From positions 365,695,233 through 365,759,232 of the forward strand of contig NC_080539.1 of the NCBI RefSeq assembly GCF_028640845.1: DNA of 64,000 nt, read 5' to 3'. Shown here in pieces: positions 44,027 through 55,500 of this stretch; the stretch's first letter is position 1, and the number at the start of each line of letters is the position of its first letter. A model generated the notes under the pieces. It saw only the letters and a list, made by a program, of their open reading frames with translations. It searched no databases and had not been told where the DNA came from. This DNA is from Ahaetulla prasina (lineage: Eukaryota > Chordata > Lepidosauria > Squamata > Colubridae). Made by a program: the position numbers and the translations under genes.

Positions 44027-44388
44027 CCAAAAGGGATGCAGTGGCTTAGTGGCTAAGATGCTGAGCTTGTCGATCGAAAGGTCGGCAGTTCAGTGGTTCG
44101 AATCCCTAGTGCCGCGTAATGGGGTGAGCTCCCGTTACTTGTCCCAGCTTCTGCCAACCTAGCAGTTCAAAAGCACGTAAAAAATGCAAGTAGAAAAATA
44201 GGAACCACCTTCGGTGGGAAGGCAACAGCGTTCCGTGTGCCTTCGGCGTTTAGCCATGCCGGCCACATGACCACGGAGACGTATTCGGACAGTGCTGGCT
44301 CTTCAGCTTTGAAACAGAGATGAGCACTGCCCCCTAGAGTCGGGAACAACTAGCACGTATGTGCGAGGGGAACCTTTCCCTTTCCCTA
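44027..44388 (+). mobile_element. Sauria-type SINE (duplicate, fuller)
   Basis: Duplicate of 35926-36270 that keeps bases lost from the other copy, such as TGTGCGAGGGGAACC in the tail and a GGTTCGAATCC B box. Confidence 0.88.
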
Positions 44389-44964
44389 ATGTAAACAAGA
44401 TACATTATTTAAACATTATTAAAATGTAACAGGAAGAGAAACGGGCACACCATTGTGGATGCCATCTTGACTTTTTTGATACCTCCATCCCATTATTGGG
44501 ATCAGTCCTTTTCCCCATCACAAGCCACTTACCGAGGAATATAAAGTGAGGGACTTGTCCATGAGATGGGGAGCCATATAAATTTGATAAATAAATAAGG
44601 AAGCCTGTTGGCTTCACTCAATTTTCCTGGTTTAACATCCAAGGTTGTTCAGTTGCTTTTCAGTCCAAAGATGCAGCTTGAGGAAGATGATGATATTATG
44701 ATCCATAGAGTTACCCAAATAAAAGATCCCTTCTACACAGGATCTGTTAAGAAGATATTCCATAAACTACCATTCTTTACTCCAGACCAGTGTTTGTCAA
44801 CCTTACCTAACTTAGCTCTGATTAAAACAAACAAGAGATGTCTATATTCTTTAGAACAATATTTCTCAATCTTGGAAGATTTAAGCTGGGTGGATTTCAA
44901 CTCCCAGCTATTATGCCGGCTGGGGAATTTTGGGAGTTGGTCCAGATTGAGAAGCATTGCTGCG

Positions 44965-45855
44965 GTCAGTTTAATGGGAGAGATCAGACGACACCAAGCT
45001 GGCAGGAATAGCCAACACCCCAGACGACAAGCTTAAGATACAGACGAATCTTGACAGACTTGAACGTTGGGTGCTATCTAATAAAATCAAATTCAATGGT
45101 GAAAAAAAGTAAGGTTCTACATTTAGGCAAGAAAAACCAAATGCACAGTATAGGTGGTACCTCAATAGCTCAATAGTAGTAACTGCGAGAGAGATCTTGG
45201 AGTCCTAGTAGACAATCATTTAAATATGAGACAGCCTTGTGCTGCAGCTGTGAAAAAAGCCAATGCAGTTCTGGGCTGCATAAACAGAGGGATAGAATTA
45301 AGATCACGTGAAGTGTTAATACCGCTTTATAATGCCTTGGTAAGACCACACTTGAAATACTGCATTCAATTTTGGTTGCCATAATGTAAAAAAGATGTGG
45401 AGACTCTAGAAAGAGTGCAGAGAAGAGCAATAAAGATGATTAGGGGACGGGAAGCTAAAACATATGAAGAACGGTTGCTGGAATTGGGTATGACTAGTTT
45501 AATGAAAAGAAGGACTAGGGGTGTCATGATAGCACTCTTCCAATATTTGAAGGGTTGCCACAAGGAAGAGGGAGTCAGCCTATTCTCCAAAGCACTTGAG
45601 GGCAGGACAAGAAGCAATGGATGGAAACTAATCAAGGAGAGATGTTACCTAGAACTAAGGCGAAATTTCCTTGAATTACAACAATTAATCAGTGGAACAA
45701 GTTGCCTCCAGGAGTTGTGGATACTGCAACATTGGAGATTTCCAAGAAGAGATTGGGCAACTATTTGTCTGAAGTGGTATAGGGTTTCCTGCCTGAGCAG
45801 AGGGTTGGACTAGAAGACCTCCGAGGTCCCTTCCAACTCTTGTTATTCTATTCAG
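44965..45855 (+). mobile_element. CR1 LINE 3' region
   Basis: Encodes, with stops, the end of CR1 ORF2: [39 protein letters not shown], then an open 138-residue frame (45397-45813) with RVQRRAIKMIRGREAKTYEE. The 3' end is GTTGGACTAGAAGACCTCCG to about 45855. It stands 570 bp upstream of the COMP start codon and spans the right edge of the duplication. Confidence 0.9.
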
Positions 45856-46424
45856 CCCATCCCGAAACAGCTTACGAAGACCAGAGAGCGAATGAGGTTA
45901 TTTGGGGAGGAAAATGCTAAAGATTGTCCTGAGGATTGCTATGGAGGAAAAACTGCATTATATATTTTTAAAAAAAACAAAAACCAAAAATCTGCTGTAG
46001 TTCAGAAAGAGTTTTTCTTGATGTCTGTCTGGAATTGAATTGCAATGCCATACATCATTCTTCCCTGTACATGCACTGTGTAATCAATGCAGGCCGTATT
46101 CCTAATGCTTTTCTCATTCTGTTTATTTTTCTAACAAATTCTCTGTCTTCTCTTTTTCTCCCCCCCATCCCCCCCCCCCACAAAAAATACCCCAAGAGCC
46201 AGAAATGACGTCTCCAACATCAGAAGGGAGAAAACTTCAGTTGAGCGGAATGTGGCTTCATAAATAGCAAACCACAAAACGCTTGACGGGGGCAGCAGAG
46301 GTGAACTATTCAGGTTTATTAATTCCAAATCTTTTTTCTTTCTTTCTTTAAAGCGCAAGGGGTGGGGGTGGAGAGAATATTTAAAAAGGTACGGGGCCAC
46401 CCTTAAGTTTCATAAGCTCTGAAA
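45856..46424 (+). promoter_or_regulatory. COMP upstream region, repeat-poor
   Basis: The only sizeable stretch just upstream of COMP without a recognised transposon. It holds a CRE-like TGACGTCT (46206-46213), a RUNX-type AACCACA (46270-46276), a C-rich tract (46161-46180) and a G-rich GGGGTGGGGGTGGAG (46360-46374). RUNX and similar factors act on cartilage genes, but these short words are only suggestive. Position is the main evidence. Confidence 0.5.
46378..46385 (+). promoter_or_regulatory. TATA-like element upstream of COMP
   Basis: TATTTAAA lies 40 bp upstream of the start codon. If used, transcription would begin near 46405-46412 and give a leader of only 12-20 nt, comparable to the short COMP leader I recall for mammals. 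Confidence 0.35.
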
Positions 46425-46500
46425 ATGAGGGACGTCGGAGTTTTTCTTTGCGTGCTGGCCTTCGTCTCTTACACATCAGGTCAAATGCCTGGTGGGAGAG
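46425..46500 (+). CDS. COMP: COMP exon 1 coding part: signal peptide
   Basis: Starts [20 protein letters not shown], a basic residue, a hydrophobic core and a small-residue SG site before Gln20, so cleavage near 19/20 is likely. The exon ends in phase 1 after GGGAGAG at a GTAAGT donor. There is no other in-frame ATG before it in this exon that would give a better start. It is followed by a 6.15-kb intron. Confidence 0.92.
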
Positions 46501-49500
46501 GTAAGTGGAATCCGACTATAGAACATAGAATCATAGAGCTGGAAGGGACCTTGGAGGTCTTCTAGTCTGACCCCCCCTGTTAAGTGGGTCTAGCTCTTAT
46601 CAAAGAGAAGGATTAGGGGGGGGGCGTAACTGTCCGGTACTTGAGAGATTGTCACAGACAAGAGGGGATCAAATTATTTTCCAAAGCAAGAGGATCAGTC
46701 AAAAAAATAACAGGAAGTAATTTGTTAATTATAGATCCAACCTGGAACTAAAGAGAATTTTTTTTGACAGGGAAGACAATTAATCAATCGAACAGCTTGT
46801 CGCCTGGACTTGTGGGTGGAGGTTTTCAAAAATAGACTGGACCACCAGGATGGTACAAGGTCTCTTGAATGAGGAGTAAGGAGTTGGACTAGAAGACCTC
46901 TGAGGTCCCTTCCAGGGATTAATTTTAGAAAACAATTTCAAATTTCCAGGCTGTGAACTATAGATCTGTCCTTTCTGGTGGTTGGTCTTTTTTCTATTAT
47001 TTGCTTGTTTTCTTATTAAATTTTGTTGCCGTTTTATTGATTCCGAGTCTTACAGCCATGCTTTAAGCTGGCAAGTGAATATATTCAAAGGATTACGCTG
47101 TAGCTTTCTCGCTGATATCTAAGTTTATGACTTGGCTCTTCAAAGTCTGGCAGATGCCTTATGCAGAGAGTTGTGTTCGGAAGTTAAAGTTTTGAGTTTC
47201 GGTCATGTACTTTTGTTATACTTTACGGTCACACCATATTTAATCGTATATACCTAATGAACAACTTACATGCTACAATGTTAGTATCACTAGTAATTAT
47301 ATACAACTACCTATTCTAGTAGTTTTTTCTCTCTCCTTACAACTCATATACCTACAAAAATTTAGGAAATCAAATTCCAGATTTAGGCAGAAATAAGAAT
47401 TGAATGAAATTTAGAAATGGGAAGCAAAGAAAGAAAGACTGTTTCTATCTTCCTTATCTTAGTCCATGTTCCATGGAACCCCTTGCTACAAGGTTTGGTG
47501 GCAATGTTCCTTGGAAATTGAGAAAAGAGGATGTTCAATGGATATCAGCTGCTCGCTAACTGCTGTCTTCACACAACCAGGCAAACTAATGATCTAGTAG
47601 TCAGATTAACAGGGTTGGAAGGGACCTTATGAGTCATCTAGTCCTGTTCAAGGCAAAGACCTTATACCATCCTGATCACGTTGTACATGTTAGTCCTCGA
47701 CTTAGGACCACAATTGGGATCAGACTTTCCGTCGCTAAGCAAGGTGGTCGTTACATGAGCCACACCCAGTTTTATGGCCTTTTTTTGGCCACAGCTGTGA
47801 AGCAAATCCCTGCAGTTGTTAAGTGAATCATGCGGTCATTAAGAGAATCCGACGTCCCCCCCCATTGACTTTGCTTGTCGGAAGCTGGCTGGGAAGGTCG
47901 CAAACGGCGATCGCATGATGCCACCACTGTCGGAAGTGCATGCCAGTTGCCAAGCGCCTGGGATTTTGATCATGTGACCATGGAGAGGCTCTGATTGTTA
48001 TAAGTGCAAGGACCTGGCCATAAGTCACTTTCTTCAGTGCCGTTGTAACTTCGAACAGTCGCTAAACAAATGATCGTAAGTTGGTGACTACCTATACAAT
48101 GTTTCTCAACCTTAGGAACTTTAAGAGGTGTGGACCAACTCCCAGAAGGTGGCTGGAGTTGAAATACACATCTCTTCAAGTGTCTATGGAGATTCTGCAT
48201 CATCCAGGTCATGGTTGTCCCAAAGGTGCTTTTTCAAAAGGCACCTGGACTTTCTTTGTTTTTCCTTGAAGACATTTTGCTTCTCATCCAAGAAGTGAGC
48301 TGAACTGAACTGAAGAAGCTTCTTAGATGAGAAGTGAAATATCTTCAAGCAAAAGCAAAGTCTAGTCTTTTGAAAAAACACCATTGGGATTACTCAGCTA
48401 GGTAACATCATCAGTGCTAGAAGGATTAATGCAGGGGCGAAATGGTCCAGGTTCAGACCGGTTCGCCCGATCCGGTAGCGATGGCAGGTGGTTTGGAGAA
48501 TCGGTAGCAAAAATCCCTGGCCCCCCCGTCCCAGCTGAGCCGTGCAATCATCAGAGGTTGTTGTTTTTTATTTTTAAAACCATTTTTTCTTCGCCCGAAA
48601 AAATGCTTTTAAAAGTAAAAAAAAAGCCTCTGATGATCATGCGGCTCATCTGGGATCGTCAGAACCCTTTAAAAGCATGTTTTCTACAAGCTCTTCCACT
48701 GAAGAGGTTGTAAAAAAATGCTTTTAAAAGGTTCTGGCGATCAGGCAACTCAGCTGGGATCATCAGAACCCTTTAAAAGCTTTTTTTTTCCTCTGGCGAT
48801 CCCAGCTGAGTTGCTTGATCATCATAGGCTTTTAAAAGCATTTTTTTTTACAACTTCTTCTGCAGAAGAGATTGTAGAAAAAATGCTTTTAAAGGTGGTA
48901 AAAAAAAAAAAGTTGGCCACGCGCACCCAGTCACATTACCCCACCACCACCAAGCAACACCCACAGAACCGGTAGTAACAAATTTTACATTTCACCCCTG
49001 GGTTAACAGATTTTGTATGTGCGTGTGGGGGGGGGTATCATAAGTTATAGAAGCACTTCAAAATCAGCTGAAGAAGCTTCTTGGATGAGAAGCGAAAGAT
49101 CTTCAAAGAAAAAGCAGAAAGTCCAGTTGCCTCTTGAAAAAAGCGCCTTCATGACGCACCTCTTCAAGTCCCCAAGTTGAGAAAAACTGGTTTAGTAGAC
49201 GCAATGCACCATTACGGTGTCCATTTTTGCCTATTGCTAACTTGAGTTTCTTCAGACGTTAGTTCTTATGCAGGCACAAACCCGGACAAAGTGGGTTAGA
49301 TCAGAACCAGATGAAACATCTTGTACAAATAAAGATCCTGACTCTTTATTGACTCTTTCTAAGGATGCTTTTCAATATCAGATCTAATTTATTCCTGGGG
49401 AAAGAAAAAAAACTCCCCCAGTGTCCATGGGCCAGTCTTTCTGGGTAAAGTCTACCGAATGTTCCTGAATTAATCCATTTTCTGCAGTTGCAAGCTAAAT

Positions 49501-52500
49501 AACCGTATTATCGTCTGTTCACAGCAGTGTAAAACCACAACCAGTCCTTTTGCTGGCCTTCATACGCGTTCGGTTTCTTCCCATACAACTAGTACGTTGT
49601 AATGTATCAGCGTAGTTTATGTGAGGATCCAGGCAAGTGTGGGGCCTTTTGTAATTACCGATGAAAATTTTGTCAGTGTGCACAGTGTCTAATATTTTCT
49701 AACTTTTGGCATGGCACCAAGTGTGCCGATAAGCACTGTGACCACCATAGCATCATCTTTCAATTTGGATTTTCAGATCTTGATACTTTGCTATCTTCTC
49801 TAATTCTTTATCTTCTGTTCTACCGTCTCCTGCTAATGCCACGTTAATTATCCATCCTGTCTTCCTTTCAACCGCAGTAAAATCTGGTGTGTTATGAGAC
49901 AAAACTTTTTATCAGTTCGTATTTGGAAATCCCTCAATATTTCAGCCTGATCATTTTTTTAAAGTATTTTTTTCAATGTTATCTAATGTTCCCACCAATT
50001 TTTCTTTACTGTTATCGTTTTGGTTCTTTGCACGGTCGGCCAGATGTTTGAAATGGATTTGGCATTTTTGTCCACTTTTTGAATCATTCCCAAGGACCTG
50101 GAATAATTAGTTGTTGTTTGATGATGGTTTTTTTTGTTTAAACGTTTTTTATTTTATAGACAAACATACATTTAAAATATCAGTAATGCCTTCCATGTGA
50201 CATCTCGGTGTTTTCTTCCTGGCTCCATCTTTTGTTATTTCCTCTTTCTTCACTTCAATTTAAACTATTACCATTTTTCCACAAATACATTATTATCATT
50301 TACTTACCTAATTATCCATTGCTTAGCTACACCTTTCTTCTAACCAATGGTAAAATTTATCCCATATCTTAAAATATTCTGAATCCTCTCTTTCTTTAAT
50401 CATCAAAGTTAATTTATTCATTTCTGCACAATCTAAAATTTTCCTAATAATTTCTCGTTCCAGGGGTATTTTCTCTGCTTTCCAATTTTGAGGAAAAACA
50501 ATTCTTGCTGGTGTTATTACATGTATAATCGAATAGTTATTTTCTTTACTGATTTTCTCTGGTAGAATCCCCAATAAGAACAACTCTGGTTTTGAGTCAA
50601 TGTGTTGTTGGGTCATTTCTTCTAACCAATCTTTCATTTTCTCTCAATAGTTTTTGGCTTCCAGACATGTCCACCACATATGATAATTAAGATCCTGGTA
50701 ACTTTTCCAACATTTAGCTGATTTATCTTTAAACATTTTTGCCAGTTTCTCAGATGGCATATGCCATCTATAAAACATTTTGTATTGATTTTCGTTGTTT
50801 GATGATGTTAAAGGTATCATCGCAGGATATAAACCGGTTCCAAGCTGTTATTTTAACCAAAGGACCAGAATAATGGGGAACCCGAGCACTTTTAATCCTG
50901 CATGGAAATTGCAGTAACCAGCTTGTTAACTTTCTTGCCAGTTTTGGGGGAGTTTACACTTTCTCTCTCAGCCCAGCCTTCCTCACAGGGTTGTTGTGGG
51001 AATAAACTTGGGAGCTGCCCTGTATCCACAGCAGCCTTTTGCTTTCAAAGAAATGACAGGATATAAATACCTTAATGGAGTCATATCGCCTCCTTGTAAC
51101 CTGGAAGAGACGCTCTGCATTTTTGAGGCTGAGAGAAACAGCTTTTTTTCAGGAGCAGAAGAGCAAATATGCATTTTCCAGCTTTTACAGGGAGGTGTTT
51201 GTCTTAACAGGAACCCGCATGTAAGAGAAAGATATTCCTGAGTCATTTTCTTTGCAAGCCAGGAGGATCAAAGCTGCCAAATCTAACTAGGGCTGAAATT
51301 GCTTTTATACGGCAAGTAGTTGTGTGCACACAGCCCTCCCCTTCACACAGAATTGCAGGTAGGAACCACACAAGATCACTGAGTGCAGAGCATCTCAAAA
51401 AGGATATTGTGGGGCAGAAAGAGGCAGAAGAACTAAAATGACGACAAGGTGACAGCTGATTTGCTCATCCAGTGGTTAAGGCATCAGGCTAGAAACCAGG
51501 AGACTGTGAATTCTAGTCCCATTTTAGGCATAACAGCCTGGGTGACTTTGAAATGGCTTTGGAAAGAGTTGAGCTAGCTAGCTAGGGAAGAGAGAGACAA
51601 ATTATTGAAGGTTAATTAAGTGTGGACTTCAACTCCCAGAATTCCCCAGCCAGCCATGTTGAATCGGGAATTCTGGGAGTTGAAGTCTACACATCTTCAA
51701 GGGGCCAAGACTGAAAAATCCTGCTTGGGGTGTTGTGCAAATGCACCCTTATAATGGAGGTGAAAACTTAGTACTCAATTAAATAGAGTTGCTCAATACA
51801 GTCTCATCCTTGACTTCCAATTTGGTTAATTAAGGAAAACTACACATCTCTGTTTATTTTAATTTTTTTTTGTAAACTACACTCAAGTATTGCTCTGCCG
51901 AAACAGATGGGCTAAAAATTAAATCACAGATAATTAAATCACATAAAACTTAGCAGCCAAGGAACACTGACCTTAATTATTATTATTATTTTGCAAACCT
52001 TGGACAAATATGGATATTTTCCCAATCTAAGCCCTTTTAGATGTTTTACTCTCCTCAAGAAGAAAAGAAAATGTAAGAAGCAGACATTTTAAACATTTTA
52101 CAGGTGGTCCCTCTTCATATAGCGACCGTCTGAAGTTACAACAGCACTGAGAAAAGTGACTTACAACCAGACCTCGCACTTACGACCGTAGCAGAATCCC
52201 CTCAGCCCCGTGATCAAACTTTGGCTGTTCCTAGCCAGCTTCTGACAAGCGAAGCCGGAGGGGGTGGGTGGAGGGAAGCTGGATTCATTTAATGACTGCT
52301 TGGTTCTCTTAACAACTGCACTGGTTCATTTAACAATCATGGCAAAAAGGTTGTAAAATTGGATGCGGCTCACTTAACAACCACCTTGCAAGGCAAGGGA
52401 AATTCTGGCCCCAATCAGTCAAAGAACACCTGTAAATCAAGTCCAGGTTTTGAAGTAGGATCGCAAGGGGAAAAAAAAATCCATGCTGAAAATCAGCCTT

Positions 52501-55500
52501 CCCCAACCAGTGCCCACATTGGTTGCAATAGATAAAATTCCACCCTTCAGGCTATGGAAATATGTAGAAATGAGGCGGGAAGTCTCCAGAAGAGCCACGT
52601 AGCTTCCCAAAGCTGCTTTTTAACCCATTTAGTGTTTCTCTTCTGTTCTAGGAGGCGACCTCTCGCCCCAGATGCTAACGGAGATGAAGGAAACCAACAA
52701 GGCACTGAGAGAAATCAGAGAACTGCTAAAACAGCAGGTAAGAAGGGCGAAGACGGGTCTTTCCTTTGCAAATACCTTATTTTTTCTTTGCAACGGAAGC
52801 CGAACAGAGACCTGGTGCGTTTCTAAATTAACCCCCCTCCTCTGAAATTGCTTGCTGGGAATTCACTTGCAACAGCCACACATGCAAAGCGTGGAACCTG
52901 TGGGTTGAAATGAGCGGCTTTGTAGGGTTCGCATAAAAGAAGGAACGATTAACACATGAAATAAGACAAAATTCACGTTTCACTATGCTGCAAAAAGAAA
53001 ACTTCAGCCCAAACTCAGCCTTTCTCAATCTCGGCCACTTTAAGCGGTGTGGACTTCAACTCCTAGAATTCCCTAACTAGCATTGCTGGCTGGGGAATTC
53101 TGGGAGTTGAAATCCAGACCGTTTTAAAGTGGCCAAGGTTGAGAAACACTGTTCTAAGTAAAGGTAGCATGTTTTTCTAAATGCAAAAAGCTTCATTTAA
53201 AAAAAATTATCTTGGCTCATATCTTTTGGGGACCAAGAAGGTTGCATAAATTCTGGTCCTTTGGGGAAGTTTGTGCTTCAAGGTGGCACCAGAGAGATTT
53301 AAATAAAAAAATAAAAATCAAGATGGCGGCTCCAACCATGTGACTGAAGTCCTACCCTTTTATATGTGCATTGTAGCAGATATTAAAAAGGAAGGGGGGG
53401 GGAATTCATTGCGTGGTTGAGCTGCCATCTTGACTTTTTTGACCCCTCGCTGCAGACATCCCTGCATGGTCAAGGCTCAGAAAACGGGCTAATACCAAGA
53501 GTTTACATAGAGTGGCAATTTCACTCAATGATCCTTATGCAAATCAAATAAAAGCCCGTCCCCCTTGAATTTTTCCACAGAATAAAGGTAGTCCTTGACT
53601 TAGAACCATTCATTTTGTGACCGGTCAAAAGTTACAACGGCACTGAAAAAGGTGACTTTTTGGCGCAGGGGTGAAATGTAAAATTTATTACTACTGGTTC
53701 TGTGGGCGTGGCTGGATGGGGGGGGAGTAATGTGACTGGGTGGGTGTGGCCAACTTGTTTCTTTTTTTTTTCTTTTTTTACTTTTAAAAGCATTTTTTTC
53801 TACAACTTCTTCGGCCAAAGAGGTTGTTAAAAAATGCTTTTAAAAGCCTCTGATGATCAGGCAACTCAACTGGGATCGTCAGAGGAGCCTTTTATTTTTA
53901 TTTTATTTATTTATTTTATTTATTTCGATTTTTATACCGCCCTTCTCCCGAAGGACTCAGGGCGGTGTACAGCCAAGTAAAAACTCAATATATAAACATT
54001 AAAAGAAATTAAAAAAACATATTATAATGTGGCCGAAATTTTTAAAAAAATTAAAATCCTAAAAATATAAATAACCCCAATAAAATTTCAATCCAGTCCC
54101 GCTTGAATAAATAGGTGCGTTTTCAGCTCACGGCGAAAAGTCCGAAGATCAGGCACTTGCCGTAAGGGTTCTGACGATCCCAGCTGAGTTGCCTGATCGC
54201 CAGAACCCTTTAAAAGCATTTTTTTAACAACCTCTTCGGCTGAAGAGGCTGTAGAAAAAATGCTTTTAAAGGATTCTAATGATCCCGGCTGAGCCACGTG
54301 ATCATCAGAGTTTTTTTGTTTTTGTTTTTACTTTTAAAATCATTTTTTGGCCTGAAGAAAAAATGCTTTTAAAAGTTTAAAAAAAAAACCCTCTGATGAT
54401 CGCGCGGCTCAGCTGGGCATGGGGGGGGGCAGGTTTTTTTGCTACTGGTTCTCCGAACCACCCGCCACCATTGCTACTGGATCGGGCGATCTGGTCCAAA
54501 CCAGGAGCATTTCACCCCTGCTTTGACGGTTAAAATTCCAAGGCGGACAACTGTCAGTCTTCAAGCCTTACTCATGGATTTGCCTGAAGGACTCAGATGG
54601 CCGCTGTTGACCTTTTCCGGTCCTGCTGTGTCTGCCTGCCTCTTATGCAACGCCACATTCCTTTTTTCCTCCCGCTGTTGGCTGTGGCCTCTGCCTGCCA
54701 GCTAACTGGAAAAACAGACGGGTAGACCCCCGTGCCAGGACAAACTCTCGTCAGCAGCGCAAGGGCTGGCGGGGCTGTGGGGGGAATGGATGTGGGGAGG
54801 TGGCTGCCCTTTCCACTCCTGCTTTGTCCTATATAAAATCTGCAGCAATCCTGGGCAGCAGTTGTGGAGAATTCCAGAGGCAGAGTTGGAGACAGGATCC
54901 TGGGGAGTTCTTGTCTAGTCACCGACACATACTGCAATTCCCAGCAACCAGGCCATTTCTCTCAGCCTCATGGGAATCACTACTACGGTAGATGAGCGAA
55001 TTCAACTTTAAGACGTATGGACCACTAGTGGGTTTCACTTACCTTCGCTACCAGTTTGGAACTGTGAGCATGCACGTGCGTGCGCTCACTTCGCTCACGC
55101 ACAGCGCTGTAGCACATGGGCAGAACCTTCAGCGCATGCGCGGAGTGTCCACGGCAGAGCCTCCCGCCGCCGCGACCAGTTCGCGTGAACTGGGGCGAAT
55201 CGGTAGAAAACCATCATAGTATGGACTTCAACTCCCAGAATTCCCTAGCTAGCATGCTGGCTGAGGAATTCTGGAAATTGAAGTCCAATCGTCTTTTAAT
55301 GTTGAGATTGCGAAACACTGTGAGTTTAGAGTTTAGTTTAGTTTAGTTTAATTTGATTTCTATACCGCCCTTCTCCCGAAGGATTCAGGGCGGTTTACAG
55401 CCAGATAAAACACAAGTATACATATGACACACAAATTTAAAAAACCTGTTAAAAAACTAATTCAATTTGGCCGAATTAAGACTAAAAACAATAATAAAAA

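Larger units (their letters stand above)
39584..45237. repeat. segmental duplication, copy 2 (5.65 kb)
   Basis: Partner of 31494-37116, offset 8090-8121 bp. It runs without a break into the rest of a CR1 copy and then towards COMP exon 1, so it is the likelier ancestral copy. Confidence 0.95.
46501..52651 (+). other. COMP intron 1 (6.15 kb)
   Basis: Holds CR1 pieces, a family F repeat, a fold-back element, a hAT with hairpins, an R4/Dong-like fragment with a nested L1, SINE pieces and MITEs. Stretches 46921-47607, 50940-51460 and 51721-52100 have nothing I recognise apart from a SINE tail-like piece near 50965-51075. Confidence 0.85.
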
